From NCBI GenBank assembly GCA_016213625.1, contig JACQZZ010000042.1:62001-126000 (forward strand): DNA of 64,000 nucleotides, written 5' to 3'. Shown here one piece after another: positions 51,633 to 59,825 of this stretch. Every line of letters begins with the position of its first letter. Position 1 is the stretch's first letter. The notes under the pieces are model-generated. The model did not search any database and was not told the DNA's origin. It saw nothing but the letters and a program-made list of their open reading frames with translations. Origin of the DNA: Actinomycetota bacterium (GTDB lineage Bacteria; Actinomycetota; Acidimicrobiia; Acidimicrobiales; Ilumatobacteraceae). Both the position numbers and the translations under genes were made by a program.

Positions 51633-53444
51633 CTACCAGGTGTCGATGTTGGGGCGCTTCTTCCCCGTGCGGACAGGCGCGGGCGGCGCCGCGGTCAAGA
51701 TGGCGGCGATCCACCGCCGGGTGTCGGCCGGGTCGATGACATCGTCGATCTCGAAGTGCGACGCCACGTTCACCGCCTTGCCGATCTCGTACATGCGGTC
51801 CACCATCGTCTGGAACGTGCGCTCCCGTTCGTCGGGATCGGCGATGGCCGCGAGTTCGTTGCGGTAGCCGAGCCGCACGGCGCCCTCCAGGCCCATGCCA
51901 CCGAACTCGCCTGTGGGCCATGCCACGCATGCCAGCGGGGCCTTCGTGCTACCGCCCATCATCGCCTGTGCCCCGAGCCCGTAGCTCTTGCGCAGCACGA
52001 TGCTGATGACCGGCACCGACAGGTTGGCACCGGTGACGAACAGACGACTGCAGTGACGGACGAGCGCCGTCTTCTCCACCTCGGGGCCGACCATCATTCC
52101 GGGTGTGTCGACCAGCGTGACGACGGGGATGTCGAACGCGTCGCACAGCTGCAGGAACCGCGCCGCCTTGTCGGAACCATCGCTGTCGATGGCACCCGCC
52201 AGATGGCTCGGGTTGTTGGCCACCACGCCCACCGGCCTGCCCTCCACCCGCGCCAGGGCGGTGACCATGCCCAACCCGAAGTCGCGGCGCAGTTCCAGCA
52301 CGCTGCCCGTGTCGAACAGCCGCTGGATGACGTCGTGCACGTCGTAGCCGCGCTTGCGGTCCTCGGGGATCACGTGGCGCAGTTCGCGCTGATCCGCGCA
52401 GGACCAGTCGTCGAGTGGTCCCTGGAAGTAGCCGAGGTACTGCTTCGCAGCGGCGACCGCGGCCGCTTCGTCGGGCACGGCGATGTCGACCACTCCGTTG
52501 GCGCGCTGCACCTCCATCGGGCCGATCTCGTGTGGATCGAACACGCCCAGGCCGCCACCTTCGATCATGGCCGGGCCACCCATGCCGATGTTGCTGTCGG
52601 CGGTGGCGATGACCACGTCGCAGCAGCCGAGGATGGCGGCGTTGCCGGCGAAGCAGTAGCCGGCGTTGATGCCCACGATGGGCACCAGACCGGAGAGCTC
52701 GGCGAAGTACATGAAGGCCAGGCAGTCGAGACCGCTGACGCCCGACTGATCGGTGTCGCCGGGTCGGCCACCGCCGCCCTCGGTGAAGAACACCACGGGC
52801 AGACGCAGATCCTCAGCGAGCTCGAAGAGGCGGTCCTTCTTGGAGTGGTTCTGCGTGCCCTGCGTGCCGGCGAGGACGGTGTAGTCGTAGCTCATGGCCA
52901 CCACGGAGCGGCCGTTCACGGTGCCGAGGCCGCCGATCATTCCATCGGCGGGGGTGCGGGCGATGAGGTCGGCGAGCTCACGCCGACGTCGCTGGGCTGC
53001 GATGACGACGGGTCCGTATTCGACCAGCGAGCCCTCGTCGAGCAGGTCGGTGACGTTCTCGCGGGCGGTACGGCGGCCCACCTTGCGACGGCGCTCGACG
53101 GCATCGGGACGTGCGGCGTCGAGACCGATGTCGTGACGGGCGACCACCTCGGCCAGGTCGGGCCGCACGTGGGCAGGATCCTCTGCCTGCTCCTCCTCCA
53201 GCTCGGCGATGGTGACCGTGCCGGGCTCGACCGCAGCCACCACCGCGCCCTCCATCACCGTGGCACCTGGCTGCACGTGGAGCACCCTGATGGATCCGTC
53301 GGTGCTGCTCTCGATGGCGTGATGCATCTTCATCGACTCGATGAGCATCAGCTGCTGGCCCTTGCGCACCTGCTGGCCCACCGCGATGTCGACGGTGACG
53401 ATGGTGCCCTGCATCGGAGCGGTGATGTCGATGATGTCCCCCAC
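51633..53444 (-). CDS. Fusion of biotin-carboxyl-carrier domain and carboxyltransferase
   Basis: The 603-residue protein begins with a biotinyl domain (about residues 4-75) carrying the biotinylation motif ESMKMHH. After a linker follows a complete acyl-CoA carboxylase beta-type carboxyltransferase with two crotonase-like halves: FFTEGGGGRPGD, IVGINAGYCFAGNAAILG, IGMGGPAMIEGGGLGVF, and VVTLVDTPGMMVGPEVE with AQAMMGGS. It would carry carboxybiotin and pass the carboxyl to an acyl-CoA (acetyl-, propionyl- or methylcrotonyl-CoA). In most actinobacteria biotin is fused to the carboxylase subunit instead, so this layout is unusual. GTG 53444 follows TACGGT (53452-53457) by 7 nt. A biotin carboxylase is not in the window. 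Confidence 0.9.
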   Translation of the reverse strand: MGDIIDITAPMQGTIVTVDIAVGQQVRKGQQLMLIESMKMHHAIESSTDGSIRVLHVQPGATVMEGAVVAAVEPGTVTIAELEEEQAEDPAHVRPDLAEVVARHDIGLDAARPDAVERRRKVGRRTARENVTDLLDEGSLVEYGPVVIAAQRRRRELADLIARTPADGMIGGLGTVNGRSVVAMSYDYTVLAGTQGTQNHSKKDRLFELAEDLRLPVVFFTEGGGGRPGDTDQSGVSGLDCLAFMYFAELSGLVPIVGINAGYCFAGNAAILGCCDVVIATADSNIGMGGPAMIEGGGLGVFDPHEIGPMEVQRANGVVDIAVPDEAAAVAAAKQYLGYFQGPLDDWSCADQRELRHVIPEDRKRGYDVHDVIQRLFDTGSVLELRRDFGLGMVTALARVEGRPVGVVANNPSHLAGAIDSDGSDKAARFLQLCDAFDIPVVTLVDTPGMMVGPEVEKTALVRHCSRLFVTGANLSVPVISIVLRKSYGLGAQAMMGGSTKAPLACVAWPTGEFGGMGLEGAVRLGYRNELAAIADPDERERTFQTMVDRMYEIGKAVNVASHFEIDDVIDPADTRRWIAAILTAAPPAPVRTGKKRPNIDTW

Positions 53445-53479
53445 GGCTGCGACCGTAGTCGGGCTAAGGTCCGGCTCGT
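53445..53479. promoter_or_regulatory. Divergent promoters (carboxyltransferase fusion / LigD-type polymerase)
   Basis: In a 35-bp gap, TACGGT on the minus strand (53452-53457) is 7 nt from GTG 53444 and TAAGGT on the plus strand (53465-53470) is 9 nt from ATG 53480. Neither start has a Shine-Dalgarno site. Confidence 0.55.
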
Positions 53480-54526
53480 ATGAGCGAGGCAGTCGAGCTG
53501 CACGTCGCCGGTCGCACGGTCTCCGTCACCAGCCCCGACAAGGTGTACTTCCAGGCGCGCGGCGACACGAAGCTCGAACTCATCGAGTACTACCTCACCG
53601 TCGGCGACGCCGTGATGCGCCAGATGCGCGACCGGCCCGTGCTCCTACAACGGTTCCCGAACGGTGCCCATGGGTCGAGCTTCTTCCAGAAGCGAATCCC
53701 CGAGGGTGCGCCCGAGTGGCTGCACACCACCACCGTGCTCACCCCGAACGGCACGCCGTCACGGGCGCTCGTCATCGCCGACCTCGCCCATCTCATCTGG
53801 GCCGTGAACCTGGGCTGCCTCGGGTTCCACTCCTGGCCGGTGCGCGTGCCCGATCAGGACATCTGCGACGAGCTGCGCATCGACCTCGATCCCGGGCCGG
53901 GCACCACCTATGCGATGGCGCAGGAGGCCGCGGCGGAGACGAAGCGACTGCTCGACGACCTCGGCGTGACGGGGTTCATCAAGACCTCCGGCAACCGCGG
54001 CCTGCACGTGTACGTGTGCCTCGAACCCACGCACGACAGCATCGCGGTACGCAGTGCTGCCGTGGCGGTGGCACGCGAACTGGAACGCCGCCGGCCCGAC
54101 CTGATCACCGCCAAGTGGTGGAAGGAGGAGCGCGGCGCGCGCATCTTCATCGACTTCAACCAGAACGCACCGCACAAGACCGTGTTCGCACCGTGGTCCG
54201 TTCGGGCGTTGGACCACGCGCCGGTGTCCTTCCCGTTCCCGTGGGACCTGCTCTTCACGCTGCAACCGCACGACATGACCATCGCCACCGCGCCGCGCTG
54301 GGTCGACGAACAGGGCGACGCGTGGCTCGACATGCCGACCCACCCACAACCGATGGAGCCGTTCCTGGAAATGGTGCGTCGCGACCAGGATGCCGGGCTG
54401 GAAGACGCACCGTGGCCGCCGGTGTACCCGAAGATGGCGGGAGAACCCACTCGGGTGCAGCCCAGCAGAGCGAAGAAGCCGAAGCCCGAGAAGCCGCCGT
54501 CGCCGACACCAACAGAGGAATCATGA
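53480..54526 (+). CDS. LigD-type primase-polymerase (PolDom), stand-alone
   Basis: The 348-residue protein is a LigD polymerase domain: VTSPDKVYFQARGDTK, the FFQKRIPEGAPEWL signature, catalytic Asp pair in ELRIDLDPGPGTT (D-L-D), FIKTSGNRGLHVYV and a C-terminal YPKMAGEPTR. PolDom enzymes insert nucleotides, preferably ribonucleotides, at broken DNA ends during non-homologous end joining. The ligase and nuclease domains and Ku are not fused and not nearby. The C-terminus is a Lys/Pro-rich tail. Its stop overlaps the following MBL gene by 4 bp. Confidence 0.9.
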   Translation: MSEAVELHVAGRTVSVTSPDKVYFQARGDTKLELIEYYLTVGDAVMRQMRDRPVLLQRFPNGAHGSSFFQKRIPEGAPEWLHTTTVLTPNGTPSRALVIADLAHLIWAVNLGCLGFHSWPVRVPDQDICDELRIDLDPGPGTTYAMAQEAAAETKRLLDDLGVTGFIKTSGNRGLHVYVCLEPTHDSIAVRSAAVAVARELERRRPDLITAKWWKEERGARIFIDFNQNAPHKTVFAPWSVRALDHAPVSFPFPWDLLFTLQPHDMTIATAPRWVDEQGDAWLDMPTHPQPMEPFLEMVRRDQDAGLEDAPWPPVYPKMAGEPTRVQPSRAKKPKPEKPPSPTPTEES

Positions 54527-55299
54527 CCGCGCTCCCGCTCGCCACCCGATGGTTCGAACGCACCACCATCGACGACCAGATCACGCTGCTCTGGGAGCCA
54601 CACGTCATCCCGCTCATGCGCTGCAACATCTGGCACGTGCGCGGACGCGACCGCGATCTGGTGATCGACACGGGCATGGGGTTGTCCAGCCTCGTGTACG
54701 AGCTCTCCGATCTGCTCGACAGGCCGGTCACTGCGGTGGCCACCCACGGGCACGACGACCACATCGGCGGCCACCACGAGTTCGACGACGTGGTGGTGCA
54801 TCCCGAAGAAGCCCATCTGTTGCTCACCGCGCCGTTGTCGTCGCTGGTGATCCGCGAGGCGTGGGGCGACGAAGTGGTGGAGTCCCTGGAGGCGATGGGC
54901 TACCCGATGCCCGACCCGTACTTCGTCGACGCGCTCCCGCCGGGCGTGGCCTTCGAGGGGTTCCACCAGCGACCGGTCGCCGCGGTCCGGCACGTCGTGG
55001 AGGGCGACGTCATCGACCTGGGCGACCGTACGTTCGAGGTGCTCCACCTACCCGGCCACTCCCCCGGCTCCATCGGTCTGTGGGAAGCCGCGACCGGCAC
55101 GCTCTTCTCCGGCGATGCCATCTACGACGGCCCGCTGCTCGACGAGCTGCCCGAGTCGTCGATCACCGACTACTGCGCCACGATGGAGCGGTTGCTCACC
55201 CTGCCCGCGCACGTGGTGCACGGAGGCCACGACCCGAGTTTCGACGGCGAACGGTTGCAGGTGCTGGCGCGCGAGTACCTCGCCCGCCGCGCCGGCTGA
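54523..55299 (+). CDS. MBL-fold metallo-hydrolase
   Basis: The 258-residue protein has the metal motif THGHDDHIGGHHEF, LHLPGHSPGSIGLW, LFSGDAIYDGP and a late VVHGGHDPSF, matching metallo-beta-lactamase-fold hydrolases. The substrate is unknown. Its ATG overlaps the stop of the LigD-type polymerase gene, so it is coupled to a DNA-repair gene; whether it has a nuclease role is open, as beta-CASP features are absent. It converges on a second MBL gene with a 2-bp gap. Confidence 0.85.
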   Translation: MTALPLATRWFERTTIDDQITLLWEPHVIPLMRCNIWHVRGRDRDLVIDTGMGLSSLVYELSDLLDRPVTAVATHGHDDHIGGHHEFDDVVVHPEEAHLLLTAPLSSLVIREAWGDEVVESLEAMGYPMPDPYFVDALPPGVAFEGFHQRPVAAVRHVVEGDVIDLGDRTFEVLHLPGHSPGSIGLWEAATGTLFSGDAIYDGPLLDELPESSITDYCATMERLLTLPAHVVHGGHDPSFDGERLQVLAREYLARRAG

Positions 55300-55301
55300 G
55301 G

Positions 55302-55928
55302 TCAGACGCCGAGTTCGGCCGCTCGGGCGAGCACGCGCTCGCGCTCGTCGCCGATGGTGGTGCTGTCGCCGTGGCCGGTGTGCACCACCGTGTGGTCCGG
55401 CAGCGCGAGCAACCGGTCGCGGATGGAGCGCAGGATGGTGGGTTCATCGCTGTAGCTGCGGCCGGTGGCACCTGGGCCACCGCAGAACAGCGTGTCGCCG
55501 CTGAACAGCACGCCCGATGCGGTGTCGTGGAAGCAGCAGCAGCCCGGCGAGTGACCCGGCGTGTGCAGGATGCCCAACTCGTGACCGGCGATGGTGAGCA
55601 CGTCGCCGGGCGTGACGGCCCCATCGGGCTGCTCGCCCGGGTAGACGACGTCCCACAGCATGCGGTCGGCGTCGTGCAACAGGATGGGGGCATCCACCAG
55701 GTCGCGCAGCGGGACCGCGGCGTTGATGTGGTCGTTGTGCCCGTGGGTGAGCACGATGGCCTTCACCCGGCGACCGTTCACGGCGATAGCAATGGGCGCT
55801 GCGTCGTGGGCCGCATCGAACACGACCACCTCGCGGTCGTCGCCGACGATCCAGATGTTGTTGGTGACCTGCCACTCACCGCCGTCGAGGGCGAAGATGC
55901 CGTCGGTGGTGACCAGTTCGATCGCCAC
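55302..55928 (-). CDS. MBL-fold hydrolase paired with mycothiol-dependent formaldehyde dehydrogenase
   Basis: The 208-residue protein has THGHNDHINAA, HTPGHSPGCCCF, LFSGDTLFCGGPGATGRSYSDEP and HTGHGDSTTIG, a compact glyoxalase-II-like MBL fold. It follows mscR by 14 bp. In Mycobacterium tuberculosis the mscR homologue Rv2259 also has an MBL-fold gene next to it (Rv2260, by memory). A role in hydrolysing S-formylmycothiol to formate and mycothiol is therefore a reasonable inference. GTG 55928 is the predicted start. Confidence 0.85.
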   Translation of the reverse strand: MAIELVTTDGIFALDGGEWQVTNNIWIVGDDREVVVFDAAHDAAPIAIAVNGRRVKAIVLTHGHNDHINAAVPLRDLVDAPILLHDADRMLWDVVYPGEQPDGAVTPGDVLTIAGHELGILHTPGHSPGCCCFHDTASGVLFSGDTLFCGGPGATGRSYSDEPTILRSIRDRLLALPDHTVVHTGHGDSTTIGDERERVLARAAELGV

Positions 55929-55942
55929 TCAGCGCACCCCGC

Positions 55943-57028
55943 TCACAGCACGACCACGGAACGGAGGACCTCGCCGCGTTCCATCTTGTGGAATGCCTCC
56001 TCGACGGCGTCGAGCGAGATGGTCTCGGACACGAACTTGTCGAGCGGCAGGCGACCCTGCTGATGGAGCGTGACCAGCATGGGGAAGTCGCGCGAGGGCA
56101 GGCAGTCGCCGTACCAACTGCTCTTCAGCTGGCCACCCCGGCCGAACACTTCGATGAACGGCAGCTCCAGGGTCATGTCGGGGCGGGGCACACCGACGAG
56201 CACCACGGTGCCGGCCAGGTCGCGTGCGTTGAACGCCTGCTTGTAGACCTCGGGATGGCCGATGGCCTCGATGCACACATCGGCGCCGTTGCCGCCCGTG
56301 ACCGACTTGATGTACTCCACGGGGTCGGTGGTCCTCGAGTTGACGGTGTGGGTGGCGCCGAACTGCTTGGCCAGTTCGAGCTTCCGGTCGTCGATGTCGA
56401 CGGCGATGATGGTGTGGGCACCGGCGAGCAGCGCGCCGGCGATGGCCGCATCACCCACGCCGCCACACCCGAACACCGCGACGGAGTCGCCTCGGCCGAC
56501 GTTGCCCGTGTTGATGGCGGCGCCGATACCGGCCATCACACCGCAGCCCAGCAGACCAGCGGTGGCGGCGGGCACGCCGGGATCCACCTTCGTGCACTGG
56601 CCGGCGGCGACGAGGGTCTTCTCCACGAATGCACCGATGCCCAGCGCCGGCGACAACTCCGTGCCGTCCTCCAGGGTCATCTTCTGGGTGGCGTTGAAGG
56701 TGCTGAAGCAGTACCACGGGCGACCGCGCAGACAGCTACGGCAGGTGCCGCACACGGCGCGCCAGTTGAGGATGACGAAGTCGCCGGGCTGCACGTTGGT
56801 GACGCCCACGCCGACGGACTCGACCACGCCTGCGGCCTCGTGTCCGAGCAGGAAGGGGAACTCGTCGTTGATGCCGCCTTCGCGGTAGTGCAGGTCGGTG
56901 TGGCACACACCGCACGCCTGCACCTTGACCACGGCCTCGCCCGGGCCGGGATCCGGGATCACGATCGTCTCGATCGTCACCGGCGCGCCCTTGCTGCGCG
57001 CCACCACTCCACGAACCTTCTGAGCCAT
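55943..57028 (-). CDS. mscR: S-(hydroxymethyl)mycothiol dehydrogenase
   Basis: The 361-residue protein is a class III-type zinc alcohol dehydrogenase: catalytic zinc site [14 protein letters not shown] with [14 protein letters not shown], structural zinc loop with four Cys ([15 protein letters not shown]), and the [20 protein letters not shown] block found in mycothiol-dependent enzymes. The NAD fold is [13 protein letters not shown]. It oxidises the adduct of formaldehyde and mycothiol and may also reduce S-nitrosomycothiol. ATG 57028 has an AGGAGG site at 5 nt spacing. TAAACT (57082-57087) could be the -10, so this gene has a normal leader, unlike many neighbours. Confidence 0.92.
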   Translation of the reverse strand: MAQKVRGVVARSKGAPVTIETIVIPDPGPGEAVVKVQACGVCHTDLHYREGGINDEFPFLLGHEAAGVVESVGVGVTNVQPGDFVILNWRAVCGTCRSCLRGRPWYCFSTFNATQKMTLEDGTELSPALGIGAFVEKTLVAAGQCTKVDPGVPAATAGLLGCGVMAGIGAAINTGNVGRGDSVAVFGCGGVGDAAIAGALLAGAHTIIAVDIDDRKLELAKQFGATHTVNSRTTDPVEYIKSVTGGNGADVCIEAIGHPEVYKQAFNARDLAGTVVLVGVPRPDMTLELPFIEVFGRGGQLKSSWYGDCLPSRDFPMLVTLHQQGRLPLDKFVSETISLDAVEEAFHKMERGEVLRSVVVL

Positions 57029-57119
57029 TGTCCCCTCCTGCACCACGACTCAAGTCCTGGTGCGCGCGTGTACGGGGGGTGAGTTTAGTGCTCCTGGTCA
57101 GCAACGGCAGTGGCCTTGA

Positions 57120-57767
57120 TCAGCGACGGCGAGATTCCAGTCCGGCCAGCAGTGCGTCGAGCGCGTCATCGAAGCGACGGTCGGCGGAGCCCTGATACAG
57201 GTGGGACGCCACCGCCGCGATGGCAGGGAACTCGTCGGCGGGAAGCGCCGCGTAGTCGCTGCGCCAGGTGCGGTAGGTGGCCTCGCGCGTGGCCACCGGT
57301 TGCGATGCCAGTGCGGCGTCGATGGTGGCGGATCCGACGGTGAACTCGATGAGGGCGTGATACGCCCGGGCCGCTGCCGGCGCCCGGAACCCTCCCTTGG
57401 CGAGCTCTCGTAACAGCGCCTCGGTGATGGCCACCTCGTTCTGCAAGCGGGTGGGCGCCGAGCGCACGAACACCGCCAGCCGCGGTTGCCGCAGCTGCGC
57501 CTGTCGAAGCTCACGGCACAGGCGACGCACGGCCGTGCGCCAGCTCTCCCGAGGGCGCGGCGCGACGTCGACGTCGGCCAGGAAGTGGTCACCGACCGCG
57601 CGGTGCAACTCCTCCATGTTCCGGAAGTGCCGGTACAGCGCGGTGGGATCGCAGCCCAGCTCGTCACCCAACGCGCGCACGGTCAGTTGGTCCACGCCTG
57701 CACGCGCGGCCAGAACGACCGCGGCCGAGATGATGCGCTCTCTGCTGAGCGCCGCAGGGCGACCCAT
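57120..57767 (-). CDS. TetR-family regulator
   Basis: The 215-residue protein has the TetR N-terminal domain: ERIISAAVVLAARAGVDQLTVRALGDELGCDPTALYRHFRNMEELHRAVGD (residues about 9-58), then a helical ligand domain resembling the TetR_C/TetR-AcrR actinobacterial type. Its ATG shares one base with the stop of the ACAD-fold gene, so both form an operon. It is the natural candidate to bind the palindrome at 58965-58981 upstream of that operon and of the divergent hydrolase. It is likely released by an aromatic or acyl-CoA ligand. Confidence 0.9.
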   Translation of the reverse strand: MGRPAALSRERIISAAVVLAARAGVDQLTVRALGDELGCDPTALYRHFRNMEELHRAVGDHFLADVDVAPRPRESWRTAVRRLCRELRQAQLRQPRLAVFVRSAPTRLQNEVAITEALLRELAKGGFRAPAAARAYHALIEFTVGSATIDAALASQPVATREATYRTWRSDYAALPADEFPAIAAVASHLYQGSADRRFDDALDALLAGLESRRR

Positions 57768-58933
57768 CAGTCGAACAACCGGGCGCGGCCGAGGCGCTCG
57801 GTGCACACCTCTGCGCTCCACGGCAGCATGGTGCTGCCGAGGCGGGCGTCGCGGTACATGCGCTCGAGCGGAAGGTTCTTCTGCATCGACTGACCGCCGC
57901 ACACCTTGATCGACAGGCTCGCCACCGCCGCCGCGTGCTCCATCACGGTGATGGCCGCAGCCCAGCCGCGCACCAGGTCGTCCTCGCTCGGGTCGATGGT
58001 GGCCTCGTCGACGGCGCGGTACATCATCGCCCGCGACTGCTCGTGCTGCAGTTGCATCTGCGCCCAGCCCACCTGCTTGATGGGATGGTCACGACGCGAG
58101 CCGGCCACCTGGCCGGGCATCTCGCCACGCAGGTACAGGCGGGTCGCGTCGATGATGCCGCCGGTGAGCCCCAGATAGCTGGGACACAGGCTCAGGAACA
58201 GCCACGGGTAGCGATTCGCCGCCTGGTTGTACATGCCGGCCGGCATCCACTCGTTCGAGTGGGGCACGAACACGTCCTTCATCAGCAGCGTGCGCGACAC
58301 GGTGCCGCGCATACCCAGCGGGTCCCAGTCGTCGACGATCTCCACGCCCTGGCCGTCGGACGGCACGCCGAGGAGACGGATCTCGTCCTCGCCGGGCACC
58401 TGGCAGGTGACGTTGTAGAACGTGGCGGCGCCGGAGAGCGACGCGAAGATCTTCCGGCCGGTGACCAGCCAGCCACCGTCGACGGGCACCGCCTTGGTGG
58501 CCACACCGGCGGTGGCGCCCGGCGCGAGACCCTCGGAGAACGGCTGGCTGTGGATGTCGCCACGCTCCACCACCCCGCGATACATCGCGGTGCGGGTCTC
58601 CTCGTGGCGTTCACGCTGCTCGGGCGTCATGTCGAGCAGGTCGCTCACCTGTCCGCACCACAGCATGGTCGCGTTGTGCATGTTGAAGGTGAGGCCGGTG
58701 GCGCCGCAATGGCGACCGACCTCCTCGCTCACGCGCACGTAGTCGGCGTAGCTGGCGCCCATCCCGCCGTACCGGCTGGGGATGCTCACCGACAGCAACC
58801 CGTTGGCACGGAAGTCGGCGAAGTTCTCGTGGGGGAAGCTGGCCTCCAGGTCGTACTTCACCGCCCGCTCGCGCATCGCGGGTCCCATCGCCCGCACCAG
58901 CCCCACCATCTCGTCACGCGTCACCTCGGCCAT
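57767..58933 (-). CDS. Acyl-CoA-dehydrogenase-fold flavoprotein, probably a monooxygenase or oxidase
   Basis: The 388-residue protein has the ACAD fold: SIPSRYGGMGASYADYVRVSEEVGRHCGATG, YNVTCQVPGEDEIRLLGVPSD, WDPLGMRGTVSRTLLMKDVFVP and a C-terminal VCGGQSMQKNLPLERMYRDARLGS. In true dehydrogenases a Glu follows as Y-E-G-T; here the region reads LGSTMLPWSAEVCTERLG, without that Glu. ACAD-like flavin monooxygenases such as DszC also lack it. A group D flavin monooxygenase acting on an aromatic or heteroaromatic is thus an attractive possibility; a reductase would be needed. ATG 58933 lacks a clear Shine-Dalgarno site. Confidence 0.8.
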   Translation of the reverse strand: MAEVTRDEMVGLVRAMGPAMRERAVKYDLEASFPHENFADFRANGLLSVSIPSRYGGMGASYADYVRVSEEVGRHCGATGLTFNMHNATMLWCGQVSDLLDMTPEQRERHEETRTAMYRGVVERGDIHSQPFSEGLAPGATAGVATKAVPVDGGWLVTGRKIFASLSGAATFYNVTCQVPGEDEIRLLGVPSDGQGVEIVDDWDPLGMRGTVSRTLLMKDVFVPHSNEWMPAGMYNQAANRYPWLFLSLCPSYLGLTGGIIDATRLYLRGEMPGQVAGSRRDHPIKQVGWAQMQLQHEQSRAMMYRAVDEATIDPSEDDLVRGWAAAITVMEHAAAVASLSIKVCGGQSMQKNLPLERMYRDARLGSTMLPWSAEVCTERLGRARLFD

Positions 58934-58964
58934 GGCGGGACATCAGACCAGAGCGTGCGCAGTT

Positions 58965-58981
58965 TGTCAACGGTGTTGACA
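58965..58981. promoter_or_regulatory. Perfect palindrome, candidate TetR operator
   Basis: TGTCAAC-GGT-GTTGACA is a perfect 7-bp inverted repeat in the gap between divergent ATGs 58933 and 59022. It is in the correct place for the coupled TetR regulator and overlaps a TTGACA hexamer (58976-58981) on the plus strand. Confidence 0.6.
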
Positions 58982-58987
58982 TCACGA

Positions 58988-59015
58988 TTGACACCAGCGA
59001 TCGGCCTGCCATACT
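58988..59015 (+). promoter_or_regulatory. Promoter of the hydrolase/NicX-like operon
   Basis: TTGACA (58988-58993) and CATACT (59010-59015) are separated by 16 bp, and CATACT lies 6 nt from ATG 59022. This is the best complete -35/-10 pair in the window and predicts a leaderless transcript, with the palindromic operator directly upstream. Confidence 0.65.
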
Positions 59016-59021
59016 CGTGCC

Positions 59022-59825
59022 ATGCGCGAGCCCCTCGACGTCGACTGCGACACGTTCGCGTGGCGCGAGTCGGGTACCGGCGAACTGGTGGTGCTGCTGC
59101 ACGGCCTCGGCGGGAGCCGCATCTCGTGGGAGCCGCAACTGGCGACGCTCGGCCGATCGCGGCGTGTCGTCGCCTGGGATCTTCCCGGCTACGGCGCCGC
59201 CGCTCCCCTGCCCGATCAGCCGCTCACGTTCCGAGCGCTCGCAGATGCGGCAGCGGACCTCATCCGCGCGCTCGGGGCCGAACGCGCGCACGTGGTGGGC
59301 ATCTCGATGGGCGGCATGATCGGCCAGTACCTCGCTGCCTGGTCTCCGCACCGGGTGCGTTCGCTCACGCTGCTGTCGAGCAGTCCGGCGTTCGGCCTCG
59401 ACGGCACGCGACCCGACGAGTGGCGGGCGGCACGGCTGGCGCCGCTGGACCAGGGCCTCGAGCCGGCGGACTTCGCCGACCGGGTGCTGGGAGCCATCAG
59501 CGGGCCGCAGATCAGCTCTGCCGCGATGGCCGGCCAGAAGGCAGCCATGGCTCGCGTCACCGGGGCGGCGCTGCGTCGCAGCATCGACTGCCTCGTCACC
59601 CACGACTCGCGTCCGTTGCTGCCGGCCATCCAGGCGGCGACGCTGGTGATGGTGGGCGAACGCGACGGGGAGACGCCGGTGCAGTACTCGCAGTATCTCG
59701 TCGACCACCTTCCCCACGCGCAGCTGGTCGTCGTGCCCGGCGCCGGGCATCTGCTGAACGTGGAGTCCCCCGACGTGGTGAACGAACACATCGAACGACA
59801 TCTCGCAGCCGTGGAGGCAGCATGA
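59022..59825 (+). CDS. Alpha/beta hydrolase, NicD-like (N-formylmaleamate deformylase type)
   Basis: The 267-residue protein has the oxyanion-hole motif LLHGLGGSRISW, the nucleophile elbow VVGISMGGMIG (S95) and a C-terminal GAGHLLNVE (catalytic His); the acid Asp probably lies in VMVGERDGETP. It is followed with a 4-bp overlap by a NicX-like gene. In Pseudomonas putida, NicD, also an alpha/beta hydrolase, removes formate from the product of NicX. The pairing suggests the same job here, but a hydrolase for a different ring-opened product is possible. It starts at a leaderless-type promoter. Confidence 0.78.
   Translation: MREPLDVDCDTFAWRESGTGELVVLLHGLGGSRISWEPQLATLGRSRRVVAWDLPGYGAAAPLPDQPLTFRALADAAADLIRALGAERAHVVGISMGGMIGQYLAAWSPHRVRSLTLLSSSPAFGLDGTRPDEWRAARLAPLDQGLEPADFADRVLGAISGPQISSAAMAGQKAAMARVTGAALRRSIDCLVTHDSRPLLPAIQAATLVMVGERDGETPVQYSQYLVDHLPHAQLVVVPGAGHLLNVESPDVVNEHIERHLAAVEAA

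Noticed and set aside
51519-53483. 654-residue plus-strand frame opposite the carboxyltransferase fusion
   Set aside because: It lies entirely opposite a motif-complete gene and lacks any recognisable domain.
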